Under the pieces are notes generated by a model. That model did no database searches. It worked only from the letters and a program-made list of their open reading frames with translations, and was not told where the DNA came from. A stretch of 17,039 bases of DNA, taken from positions 1-17,039 of the forward strand of contig UQNA01000060.1 of assembly GCA_900542195.1 (NCBI GenBank), read 5' to 3'. A program made the position numbers and the translations under genes. Position 1 is the first letter of the stretch; each line of letters begins with the position of its first letter. Below are positions 1 through 7,125 of the stretch, one piece after another. Source of the DNA: an uncultured Sutterella sp. GTDB lineage: Bacteria; Pseudomonadota; Gammaproteobacteria; Burkholderiales; Burkholderiaceae_F.

Positions 1-8
1 TTATTTTT

Positions 9-602
9 CTATTCAATGCTTTCATCATATACAGCTCTGCAACCTCCTATAAACTTAGGTCTTGTTCTTGCTGCAAGTACGTTTGCCTCGCCGATTTTGT
101 TATTTTCAAGTCTTACCGGAACTGCAACTTTCTTAATGTGCATTCCAATAAGAGTTCCGCCAATGTCAATCCCACCATCTGCCTTAATTTCTTCCACAGC
201 AACAGGATCTTTAAATGTCTTATATGCTGTTGTTCCAAATGAACCACCTGCCTTAGGCTGTGGTACAACGTTAACTATTTCTGAAAACGGAACTGCTGCA
301 CGTTCAACTATTATTGCTCTGTTAAGATGTTCACAACACTGAGCTGCAAGATATATCTTTCTGCTTTCAAGGACTTCATATATTCCTGAGAAAACTGCCT
401 TAGCCACTTCAAGGTTAGAATTGCTTCCAATCTTATCTCCACATATTTCACTTGAAGAACAACCAACTACAAGAATATTGCCTTCCTTTAATCCTGCTTT
501 ATCGCAAATTTCTTCTGTTGTTTTTTTTGCCTGTTCTTTTAATTCTTCGTACAAGGCCAGAATCTCCGGATAGCACCTTGCTTTCATTACTGGTTCACTC
601 AT
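9..602 (-). CDS. UPF0340 / TIGR01440 family protein (YwlG-like)
   Basis: The 197-aa product matches, by recognition of its overall sequence, the UPF0340 family (Bacillus YwlG), whose members are usually about 180-190 aa. The biochemical role of the family is not established to my knowledge. Visible traits are an N-terminal helical stretch, then a segment with VVGCSSSEICGDKIGSNS (about residues 45-62), an AAQCCEHLNRA segment in the middle, and a glycine-rich GGIDIGGTLIGMHIK stretch near residue 145. No signal peptide or membrane helix is seen. The ATG at 602 is preceded on the minus strand by GGGAGAAAG, a good ribosome binding site; a second Met at residue 6 is a less likely start. The family is best known from Firmicutes, so its presence beside proteobacterial-type genes may reflect transfer. 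No partner gene is visible because the window edge lies just downstream. Confidence 0.85.
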   Translation of the reverse strand: MSEPVMKARCYPEILALYEELKEQAKKTTEEICDKAGLKEGNILVVGCSSSEICGDKIGSNSNLEVAKAVFSGIYEVLESRKIYLAAQCCEHLNRAIIVERAAVPFSEIVNVVPQPKAGGSFGTTAYKTFKDPVAVEEIKADGGIDIGGTLIGMHIKKVAVPVRLENNKIGEANVLAARTRPKFIGGCRAVYDESIE

Positions 603-790
603 TATCTTTCTCCCATCAGAATTCTTTTTTAATACAAGTCTTGCAAGTATAGTGGAGAAGGTAGGAATGAGGAATAGAGAAAACAGGAACGAAAGCTGGA
701 GCTAGGGAAAGAAAAAACGTACTCAAACTGAAAAAGTTTTTCACTTTTCTCTCAACCAACCGGAGTATTTTCAAAAGTCTTGGCTATAAA

Positions 791-796
791 TATAAT
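791..796 (+). promoter_or_regulatory. candidate -10 box for moaA
   Basis: A perfect TATAAT lies 28 nt before the likely moaA ATG at 825. No convincing -35 hexamer stands 16-18 nt upstream, so the promoter is only partly supported. If real, transcription would start near 803. This argues against the TTG at 780 as the translation start, because that codon would lie upstream of the transcript. Confidence 0.35.
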
Positions 797-824
797 TGTC
801 TCTTCAATTAGGCAATCATTTTTA

Positions 825-1931
825 ATGAAAAAAAGCAAAATAATACCGATTAAGCCTGAGTCTAAAACCATTCCGTTAAGCGGAACCATCAGCAGAAAAG
901 ACTCTCACTGGGTTGACAGACGAGGCAGACCGTTACGCGACCTACGAATCTCGGTCACGGACAGATGCAACTTTCGTTGTCGATATTGCATGCCTAAAGA
1001 GAAATTCGAAAAAGATCATTCCTTTTTGGCTCACACCGAACTTCTGACTTTTGAAGAACTGGAGAGAGTTGCCAAAATTTTTATTAAAAACGGCGTTGAG
1101 AAAATTCGTCTAACCGGCGGAGAGCCTTTGCTAAGAAAAGGCATAGAGAACTTAGTCGCTAAGCTTTCTTCTCTGAAGACTTGGAACGGTAAAAATTTAG
1201 ATGTTGCCATTACAACCAATGGCTCGGCCTTAGCAAAAAAAGCAAAAGCATTAGCAGAAGCCGGCTTAAAAAGGATTACAGTGTCTCTCGACAGCATGGA
1301 CCCCGAGGTCTTCATGAAATTGAACGACGTGGGCTTTCCTCTCGAAAAAGTCCTCGAGGGCATTAAGGCTGCTGAAGAGGCCGGGATCCCAAGTATCAAG
1401 ATAAATGTTGTCGTTAAAAAAGGCGTCAATGACGACAAGCTTTTAGATATCGTTAAGTACTTCAAAGGAACTAAAGTCATTGTCCGTTTCATTGAATTTA
1501 TGGACGTTGGCGCAACTAACGGCTGGAGAATGGATGATGTTATTCCTTCTAAAGCTATTGTTGAACAAATCAACAAAGTCTACCCGGTTGAACCTTTAGA
1601 TCCGAACTACACCGGAGAAGTCGCTACCCGCTGGAGATTCAAAGATGACGGCGGAGAAATAGGCTTCATCTCATCCGTTAGTGAGCCTTTCTGCAAAGAG
1701 TGCTCCCGCATGAGACTATCCGTTGACGGGAAAATCTATAACTGTCTTTTTGCCACTACAGGGTTCGATATTCGCCAGATGCTTCGCGGTGGTGCCACCG
1801 ATGAAGAGATTGAGGAAGCTATCGGGCGTATTTGGTCGGCAAGAGAAGACCATTACTCGGAAATTCGAACTTCTGAAACCGTCAAAGAACGTAAGAAGAA
1901 TAAGATTGAAATGTCTTATATCGGCGGTTAG
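825..1931 (+). CDS. moaA: GTP 3',8-cyclase MoaA (molybdenum cofactor biosynthesis)
   Basis: The product (368 aa from the ATG at 825) is a cytosolic radical SAM enzyme. MoaA converts GTP to 3',8-cyclo-7,8-dihydro-GTP, the first step of molybdopterin synthesis, acting with MoaC. The SAM-binding [4Fe-4S] motif C-x3-C-x2-C is seen at C48, C52 and C55 (TDRCNFRCRYC), followed by the glycine-rich RLTGGEPLLR. The second cluster motif, C-x2-C-x13-C (FCKECSRMRL...NC), lies in the C-terminal part. The protein ends in the Gly-Gly tail that MoaA needs for activity. The reading frame stays open up to a TTG at 780, but ATG 825 fits the family and lies behind a TATAAT box. The N-terminal 30 residues or so before WVDRRGR are longer than in many MoaA proteins. 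No other moa genes are adjacent, so this copy is isolated. Confidence 0.95.
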   Translation: MKKSKIIPIKPESKTIPLSGTISRKDSHWVDRRGRPLRDLRISVTDRCNFRCRYCMPKEKFEKDHSFLAHTELLTFEELERVAKIFIKNGVEKIRLTGGEPLLRKGIENLVAKLSSLKTWNGKNLDVAITTNGSALAKKAKALAEAGLKRITVSLDSMDPEVFMKLNDVGFPLEKVLEGIKAAEEAGIPSIKINVVVKKGVNDDKLLDIVKYFKGTKVIVRFIEFMDVGATNGWRMDDVIPSKAIVEQINKVYPVEPLDPNYTGEVATRWRFKDDGGEIGFISSVSEPFCKECSRMRLSVDGKIYNCLFATTGFDIRQMLRGGATDEEIEEAIGRIWSAREDHYSEIRTSETVKERKKNKIEMSYIGG

Positions 1932-1971
1932 TCCAAAAACATAAATTCTTTGAATTAAAAAGCTCTTCATC

Positions 1972-1994
1972 AAGTCCGGCTTGGCGCCGGACTT
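1972..1994. terminator. shared hairpin terminator between moaA and the aldehyde dehydrogenase gene
   Basis: A perfect 9-bp stem, AAGTCCGGC/GCCGGACTT with a 5-nt loop, lies between two convergent genes. On the minus strand a T-rich stretch (GAGCTTTTTAA) follows some 10 nt later; on the plus strand only a short AT-rich run follows. It probably serves both transcripts, with modest U-tracts. Confidence 0.6.
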
Positions 1995-1999
1995 ACTAT

Positions 2000-3505
2000 T
2001 TACTCATCTTGTTCCTTATCTTTCTTCAACAAGATAGATAGCATGGACTTCCCTTGGATCATCGATTTCACAATAGAGTGTGCCTTCTCAGAATAAGGAG
2101 GATTAAATGTGTCCACAAAATTCAGTTTGCTCTGATAGAATACGGACTTAAGATTGGAAAAACTTTCGAAACCTGCTTTCCCCATGTAACGGCCCATACC
2201 AGACTGTCCCACTCCGCCAAACGGCAGATTGTGACTGACGGCATGCAAAATCGTATCGTTTACCGTTATGCCTCCGCAGGGCACCGTGGAGACGATGTTT
2301 TTTACTCTCTTCTTATTGTTATCAAACCAATACATCGCCAAAGGATGAGGTCTGGAATTGATAAAGTCGACCGCCTCCCCTATGTCATCATCAGGATAGG
2401 CAATAACCGGCAAAATAGGCCCAAAAATCTCTTCGCTCATTACTTCGATATCAGGAGGCGGATTGAGAACTATCTGTGGTCCTAGCTTTCTCGTCTTCAA
2501 ATCGAACTGATCTCCTAAAAATAGAGATTCCACTTTAGAAGTCTGAGAGGCTTCCTGCAGCTGATTGAGTAAAGATTCAAATCGGCTTTGAGAGACAATC
2601 GAAGTATAGGAAGGATCTGCTAATCCTGCCGGATAGAGTTTTCTTGCTTCTTTTCTGCAAATATCCACAAAATTTCTAACGCGTCTGCGCTCTATCAGAA
2701 CATAATCGGGAGCTATGCAAGTCTGGCCGGAATTTAAGAGCTTACCGACCATAATCCTCTCTACTGCTGCATCTAAAGGGTAATTCGGAGCAATAACCGC
2801 CGGAGACTTTCCCCCCAACTCCAAAGTTACCGGAGTCAAATTTTTTGCCGCAGCTTGCGCAACCTTTCTGCCAACTTGAGTTGATCCGATAAACAGCAAA
2901 TGATCAAAAGGAAGTTCTGCAAAACGGGAAGAAATATCGCTTTCGCCCAAGACTACATATAGTTCGTTGGGCATAAAGTATTTTTGTACAAGTTCCTCTA
3001 TTAAGGAAGAAAACACCGGAGTCGTCTCAGACAACTTCAGCATACACAAATTACCGGCAGCCTGCGCAACTGAACCAATAGAGAGAAAGAGAGGATAGTT
3101 CCAAGGTGCAATGATACCAACGACTCCCTTCGGCTGGAAAATTACTTCCTCACTTCCCGGAAGCAAATACGGATCCGGGACAAAGGAGCGAGGCTTCATC
3201 CATTTTTCCGCATTCTTCTTCAAATATCGGATCTGAGAAAGTGTCGGAAAAATATCCAGCATATCCGTGACGAAAGCATCTCTGCATCCAAAATCCGTAT
3301 AAATCGCAGCCTCAATCCTTTCCTTATTTTCCAGAATCATATTTTCCAATCTGTCTAATCGGACAAATCTGTCTTTCCAAGCCGGATTTGGCTTTAATAA
3401 AACAGAATGCTTCATAGACATGAAAACTTCATTCATGGTTGCGGCGGCTTCCTCGAGGTCAATAATGAGAGGAATTTGGACTGATGTGTCTGTTTGAGGC
3501 TGCAT
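2000..3505 (-). CDS. NAD(P)-dependent aldehyde dehydrogenase, coniferyl aldehyde dehydrogenase type
   Basis: The 501-aa product belongs to the aldehyde dehydrogenase superfamily and most resembles the coniferyl-aldehyde/class 3-like branch, which oxidises aldehydes to acids with NAD(P)+. The oxyanion-hole Asn is in APWNYPLF, the general-base Glu in TLELGGKSPAV, and the catalytic Cys in NSGQTCIAPDY. The downstream EEIFGPILPV and LPFGGVGQSGMGRYMGKAGF motifs are intact, so the enzyme looks functional. No C-terminal membrane anchor, as found in fatty aldehyde dehydrogenases, is visible. The first 23 residues precede the part that aligns with the family; Met24 is an alternative start, and no strong ribosome binding site favours either. 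The gene is transcribed divergently from the symporter gene, with about 116 bp between them. Its true substrate cannot be read from sequence. Confidence 0.92.
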   Translation of the reverse strand: MQPQTDTSVQIPLIIDLEEAAATMNEVFMSMKHSVLLKPNPAWKDRFVRLDRLENMILENKERIEAAIYTDFGCRDAFVTDMLDIFPTLSQIRYLKKNAEKWMKPRSFVPDPYLLPGSEEVIFQPKGVVGIIAPWNYPLFLSIGSVAQAAGNLCMLKLSETTPVFSSLIEELVQKYFMPNELYVVLGESDISSRFAELPFDHLLFIGSTQVGRKVAQAAAKNLTPVTLELGGKSPAVIAPNYPLDAAVERIMVGKLLNSGQTCIAPDYVLIERRRVRNFVDICRKEARKLYPAGLADPSYTSIVSQSRFESLLNQLQEASQTSKVESLFLGDQFDLKTRKLGPQIVLNPPPDIEVMSEEIFGPILPVIAYPDDDIGEAVDFINSRPHPLAMYWFDNNKKRVKNIVSTVPCGGITVNDTILHAVSHNLPFGGVGQSGMGRYMGKAGFESFSNLKSVFYQSKLNFVDTFNPPYSEKAHSIVKSMIQGKSMLSILLKKDKEQDE

Positions 3506-3621
3506 TTTTCGGGAAAACTCTATTTCTTTCTTGACTAAATTCTAAACTTATTGTCCGCTTTTCGATTTGAGGCTCTTTCGATTGTTAATATTTCTTCGAT
3601 AATTTTGAAAACGTAAATAAA

Positions 3622-5115
3622 ATGTTTAATCCAACCTCAATAACTTTTATTGGCTACCTTATTGTCATGGTAGCAGTAGGCCTTTTTGCGTGGCGCTACA
3701 CTAAAAATTTCAACGACTACATCTTAGGCGGAAGAAGATTGGGAAGCATTGTCACAGGCCTCTCGGTCGGCGCCTCAGATATGAGCGGATGGCTTTTGAT
3801 GGGCTTGCCGGGTGCGGTATTTCTTTCCGGCATCTGTGAATCTTGGATTGCCATCGGTTTGGCCATCGGAACATATCTTAACTGGAAAATTGTCGCATCA
3901 CCTCTTCGCGTTTATACCGAAGTTGCCCATAATGCTCTGACTCTTCCGGATTATTTCACTCATCGCTTTGAAGACAAGAGCAAATTGCTCCGAATTATCT
4001 CAGCTTTTGTCATTCTGCTCTTCTTTGCCATCTACTCTGCCTCCGGTATGGTAGCGAGTGCCAGACTTTTCGAAATGGTGTTTGATCTGCCGTACTCAAC
4101 AGCTCTTATTCTCGGCACGATCGCAACTTTAGCCTATGTCTTCTTAGGCGGTTTCCTCGCTGTAAGCTGGACAGACACTATTCAGGCATCAATGATGTGT
4201 TTAGCTCTCATCATTACACCGTTAGCAGTGATGTGGGATCTTGGAGGTTGGACTGCCACCATTAATCAAGTTTCTCAGGTCAGCGCCAATCATTTGAACA
4301 TGCTTCAAGGCCAAACATTCATTGGTGTAATCTCCCTGCTGGCTTGGGGTTTAGGATATTTCGGCCAGCCGCATATTTTGGTTCGCTTTATGGCAGCAAA
4401 AGACGCCAAAGTTATGCCTCAAGCATGCCGCATCAGCATGATTTGGCTTATCTTCTGTCTGGGCGGTGCAGTTGCAGCCGGATTCTTCGGAGCTGCTTAT
4501 TTTGCTGCTCATACCGATGTTGCTGCCCCTGTAATAGCCAATCATGAAAGAGTTTTCATGGTTCTCTCCACTACTTTATTCAGCCCATGGATTGGAGGCA
4601 TTCTTCTCTCGGCTATTCTTGCAGCTGTGATGAGCACCCTCTCCTGCCAACTTTTGGTTTGCTCCTCTGTTTTAACCGAAGATTTTTATAGGGCTTTCAT
4701 CCGAAATAATGCTTCTCAGAAAGAATTGGTTTGGGTCGGCAGAGCCACCGTTATCGGCGTCAGCCTTGTAGCCATTTTGATTGCATTGGATCCGAACAAT
4801 CTCGTACTTTCATTGGTTAGCTATGCATGGGGCGGATTTGGAGCTGCTTTTGGTCCTGCAATTATTCTTTCTCTCTTGTGGAAGAAATGCACTAAGAACG
4901 GCGTTCTGTGCGGAATCATTGTTGGTGCTCTTACAGTCTTGGTTTGGCACCAAGGTGGTTGGTGGGATCTTTACGAAATCGTTCCGGGATTCGTTTTCTC
5001 CGCCCTTACCATTATCGTTGTGAGCCTTTTGGATCCAAACAAACCTTCAAAATCCGTTAGTGATACTTTTGATTATGTACATGAAAAACTTGAAGAAGCT
5101 AAAAAGCTGAACTAA
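3622..5115 (+). CDS. putP: sodium/proline symporter (SSS family)
   Basis: The 497-aa product is an inner-membrane sodium:solute symporter with about 12-13 hydrophobic segments and matches PutP closely. PutP imports L-proline with Na+. Residues needed in E. coli PutP have counterparts: R38 in GGRRLG (R40), D53 and S55 in ASDMSGWLLMGLPGA (D55, S57), and the Ser-Thr pair in AAVMSTLSCQLL (S340, T341). The length equals the usual 490-500 aa. The ATG at 3622 follows an AT-rich stretch with no clear Shine-Dalgarno sequence, which is unusual, but the N-terminus fits the family exactly. A GATAAT lies at 3598-3603 without a good -35. A strong terminator ends the gene. No putA is present; the neighbouring divergent aldehyde dehydrogenase is not a PutA-type P5C dehydrogenase. 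Confidence 0.93.
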   Translation: MFNPTSITFIGYLIVMVAVGLFAWRYTKNFNDYILGGRRLGSIVTGLSVGASDMSGWLLMGLPGAVFLSGICESWIAIGLAIGTYLNWKIVASPLRVYTEVAHNALTLPDYFTHRFEDKSKLLRIISAFVILLFFAIYSASGMVASARLFEMVFDLPYSTALILGTIATLAYVFLGGFLAVSWTDTIQASMMCLALIITPLAVMWDLGGWTATINQVSQVSANHLNMLQGQTFIGVISLLAWGLGYFGQPHILVRFMAAKDAKVMPQACRISMIWLIFCLGGAVAAGFFGAAYFAAHTDVAAPVIANHERVFMVLSTTLFSPWIGGILLSAILAAVMSTLSCQLLVCSSVLTEDFYRAFIRNNASQKELVWVGRATVIGVSLVAILIALDPNNLVLSLVSYAWGGFGAAFGPAIILSLLWKKCTKNGVLCGIIVGALTVLVWHQGGWWDLYEIVPGFVFSALTIIVVSLLDPNKPSKSVSDTFDYVHEKLEEAKKLN

Positions 5116-5136
5116 TCAAGTTTTAGTACGCCTTTC

Positions 5137-5173
5137 AACTGCCTCTTGGAAAAACTTCAGAGGCAGTTTTTTT
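5137..5173 (+). terminator. Rho-independent terminator of putP
   Basis: A 10-bp perfect stem, AACTGCCTCT/AGAGGCAGTT with a 12-nt loop, runs into seven T residues. It lies 21 bp after the putP stop codon and separates putP from the small gene that follows. Confidence 0.9.
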
Positions 5174-5278
5174 AACATCTTTTTAATTAATTCAAAGTTA
5201 TTTCCTCACTTTGCGTCTCTATGCATCTTGCTTCCGGCCAAAATAGCTATATTGAATGCACCTATTATGGAGGTTGTT

Positions 5279-5515
5279 ATGGACGACAAGTTAAATACTA
5301 TCGAGAGAAAAGAATTACCGGATTCTGTTTTTGGCTTACCGGAAAGAAGAGAATATCCAATGCCGGATGCAGCCCATGTTAGAGCTGCAGAGGCGTATTT
5401 CAGATATTGTCCGGACGACTTAAAGCCAAAGCTTGCCCGTGCGATCCTTGCTCGCGCTAAAGAATATGGTGTCGATGTTGAAAGTCCAACCGTACTCTCC
5501 TACGCAGAAGAATAA
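5279..5515 (+). CDS. small conserved protein, DUF6582-like
   Basis: The 78-aa soluble, charged product resembles a short domain found in hypothetical and phage-encoded proteins (DUF6582-like). The recognisable core is LPDSVFGLPERREYPMPDAA, followed by the H-V-R-A-A segment. A helical second half holds KLARAILARAKEYGVDVES. No enzymatic role is known to me. The frame stays open back to a TTG at 5228, but the ATG at 5279 has a textbook ribosome binding site (GGAGG at 5269-5273, 5-nt spacer), which fixes the start. An upstream in-frame ATG at 5267 overlaps that site and is less likely. The gene is monocistronic, between the putP terminator and the tRNA-Ser promoter. Its family's link to phage proteins is notable next to a tRNA gene, but it may be an ordinary housekeeping small protein. 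Confidence 0.75.
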   Translation: MDDKLNTIERKELPDSVFGLPERREYPMPDAAHVRAAEAYFRYCPDDLKPKLARAILARAKEYGVDVESPTVLSYAEE

Positions 5516-5558
5516 TCAATAATTTTTAGCCGTGTTAACTCTCACAGAAATTTAAAAC

Positions 5559-5586
5559 TTGCAGGGGACCGATTTTTATGTATAAT
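5559..5586 (+). promoter_or_regulatory. promoter of tRNA-Ser
   Basis: TTGCAG (5559-5564) and a perfect TATAAT (5581-5586) are separated by 16 bp. The expected start near 5592 lies about 8 nt before the mature tRNA 5' end, as is common for single tRNA genes. Confidence 0.6.
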
Positions 5587-5599
5587 TCAGTCTCCTTTC

Positions 5600-5690
5600 G
5601 GAAGGGTGGCAGAGCGGTTGAATGCACTAGTCTTGAAAACTAGCGATGGGTAGCCCCCATCCGTGGGTTCGAATCCCACCCCTTCCGCCA
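5600..5690 (+). tRNA. tRNA-Ser (anticodon UGA)
   Basis: A complete class II cloverleaf can be folded. The acceptor stem is GGAAGGG/CCCTTCC with discriminator G and an encoded CCA end. The anticodon stem is CTAGT/ACTAG with loop CTTGAAA (anticodon TGA at 5634-5636). A long variable arm (GATGGGTAGCCCCCATC) is typical of serine tRNAs, and the T-arm is GTGGG-TTCGAAT-CCCAC. The D-arm shows AGAGCGGTTGAAT with the usual GG. The gene stands alone, and the DNA after it is decayed, island-like sequence. Confidence 0.97.
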
Positions 5691-5834
5691 GAATCTAATC
5701 CCAATAAGCTTCTCAATTGCCTCATAAGGTCTTAAAAAGCCTTAAAAATCATAAAGTTTTTGACATTCAATTTTTTAATTTTTTTCTCAATAAGAGTCAT
5801 ATGAGTCAGCGTATTTTCATTAAATCGTGGACGA

Positions 5835-5858
5835 AATGGTGTGAAAAATGGTGTGAAA
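5835..5858 (+). repeat. perfect 12-bp tandem repeat (two copies)
   Basis: AATGGTGTGAAA occurs twice in direct head-to-tail order, 145 bp after tRNA-Ser. Short repeats of this sort between a tRNA 3' end and an integrase start can be arm-type integrase binding sites; that role is inference. The repeats also lie inside a 21-codon ORF (5801-5866) that I do not consider a gene. Confidence 0.55.
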
Positions 5859-5904
5859 AATTTTGATGACGGTATCTTGCACGCCATACTTTGATGGAAC
5901 TAAT

Positions 5905-5931
5905 ATGAGTCTTTACACTGCTTTGGAAATC
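5905..5931 (+). pseudogene. possible broken start of a tRNA-associated tyrosine integrase
   Basis: An ATG at 5905 opens MSLYTALEI and then meets a stop. Tyrosine integrases of the P4-like class, which insert at tRNA genes, commonly begin with M-x-L-T-A-L-E-I/V followed by a Lys/Ala/Pro-rich stretch, and sit at this distance from the tRNA. Lysine codons continue after the stop, but further stops follow in all frames and no integrase body can be read. The match is only nine residues, so this is a weak suggestion. Confidence 0.2.
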
Positions 5932-6000
5932 TAAAAAAGTATCCAAGGGTGTAAATTACTAAAATCTTCTGAAACCAAGTCAGAAACTTGACGACTACAT

Positions 6001-6124
6001 CTGTCTACAGTAAACTTTGGTTAACAAATCGGAGCAAGTACTGTGGCCCGCGAATAAAATAACGCGGAATCTTTCGAGGGTGGTAATAGCGCAGTCTCTC
6101 CGATTTTTCTTTTCTTCGCATTCG
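6001..6124 (+). repeat. structured element, copy 1 (unrecognised RNA-like repeat)
   Basis: This stretch is about two thirds identical, by hand alignment, to the reverse complement of 7636-7758. On the plus strand it folds into nested stems: an outer AAATCGGAG/CTCCGATTT (6026-6034 with 6098-6106), an inner ACTG/CAGT (6040-6043 with 6092-6095), and a hairpin CCGCG/CGCGG (6048-6052 with 6063-6067). A T-rich tail (TTTTTCTTTTCTTCG) follows the outer stem, as in an intrinsic terminator. The conserved sequence continues outside the fold on both sides. No open reading frame explains it. It could be a small RNA, a leader RNA, or the folded end of a mobile element. I cannot assign it to a known RNA family. 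Confidence 0.5.
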
Positions 6125-6207
6125 TTCGAAAAAATCATTTCCAAGATTACTAGCTCGGCCTCGACAAGAGAACTTCAACCAACTAGAATTTCATAATCCA
6201 CGAAGAA

Positions 6208-6237
6208 AGAAGCTGCGCCCGATTGAGCGGAGCTTCT
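6208..6237 (-). terminator. hairpin terminator of the flavocytochrome pseudogene
   Basis: An 11-bp stem with one mismatch (AGAAGCTCCGC/GCGCAGCTTCT on the minus strand, 8-nt loop) lies about 50 bp after the pseudogene stop and is followed on that strand by TTCTTCG. The position and shape fit a terminator left from the once-intact gene, with a weak U-tract. Confidence 0.6.
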
Positions 6238-6289
6238 CTCTTACTTACTTTTGTCCTCTTATTTTTTTAAGCTTCCCAGCTTCAGTTCC

Positions 6290-7125
6290 TTACTTGATTG
6301 TGCTTCCTGCCTGTTGTGCGGACAATCGTCCGAAAACAATGTTTCCGGTTACTGCATTTCCGCCGTAACGATCTTCACCGTGCCACTCTCCAACCACTTC
6401 ACCAGCAGCATAAAGATGCGGGATGTGTTTTGCATTTTTATCCAGAACCTCATTCTTCGTGTTGATGTTGAGACCTCCCAAAGTACCCCAATGGCTGGAA
6501 TAACTTCGATTGCATAGATCTTCCCTTTATTTAATGCCTCTGGAAGTTCTTTACGCCCAAAATCCAAATCTTTGCCGTTTTTGACAAACCCTGCATATTT
6601 TTGCATTTGATCAGCAAAGGCTTTTTCTGGTAACCCAACTTTCTTGGCAACCTCTTCGGGAGTTTGGCCCTCTGAGACAAATCCTAACCGAACGTACCCG
6701 TTATGAACTTTTTGGCGTTTGGCAGCTACTGCATCATCGTAAATCAACCAAACCTTTTGGGCCGGTTGGCGAAGCATTGCTGCCCCAAGTTCATTTCGAG
6801 GTGCGTTGTCATTGAAGAATCTCTTACCTTCTTTGTTTACTAGGATTCCTCCGTTAGTTCTAAAGGCCAGCGTAAGCATAATGCTTGTACCGGCTGCAAT
6901 ATTTGGATGTCCCTGAACTCGTTCCAAATGGCTGATTTTAGCTCCCAATGGACGAGCGAGTTGAATACCGTCGCCGTGGCTGCCGGGCTGAGCGGAACTC
7001 ACCATTCCAAAGAATTCCGGATGATAAGAAGAAACTAAAGCGCCGTTATTAGCATAACTGCCAGTTGTCAAAATAACCGCTTTAGCTTTAATTTCATAAA
7101 GTCCAGTGTTTTTGCCTTGGGCTCT
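6290..7125 (-). pseudogene. flavocytochrome c / fumarate- or urocanate-reductase-like flavoprotein, C-terminal fragment
   Basis: Two adjoining frames together give about 278 residues of the FAD-binding and capping domains of the fumarate-reductase/flavocytochrome c family; intact relatives run to about 500-600 aa. Recognisable pieces in order are AKAVILTTGSYANN (glycine-rich FAD segment), GSHGDGIQLARPLGAKI, GGILVNKEGKRFFND (substrate Arg region), TLGGLNIN, and AAGEVVGEWHGEDRYGGNA with NIVFGRLSAQQA at the end. The frame breaks at the C4 run at 6486-6489, where relatives often have a His before the G-T/M-GG motif, so the active site is disrupted. The 5' half, including the FAD dinucleotide motif and any haem or signal domain, is missing: in-frame homology stops at a TGA at about 7126. 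In live relatives these periplasmic enzymes reduce unsaturated acids. This copy is dead. Confidence 0.8.

Noticed and set aside
780..824. N-terminal extension of MoaA from a TTG codon
   Set aside because: The extension has no family similarity and contains a TATAAT promoter box; ATG 825 is the natural start.
3531..3603. Promoters for putP and the aldehyde dehydrogenase gene in the divergent gap
   Set aside because: TTGACT at 3531 and GATAAT at 3598 exist, but neither has a partner hexamer at acceptable spacing.
5801..5866. 21-aa ORF with internal KWCEKWCEKF repeat
   Set aside because: The repeat is explained by the 12-bp tandem DNA repeat; no ribosome binding site and no relatives recognised.
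6026..6110. T-box riboswitch, suggested by GAGGGTGGTAAT
   Set aside because: The sequence lacks the GGTGG-NACCGCG core in full, there is no specifier stem or downstream synthetase gene, and copy 2 does not keep the motif.
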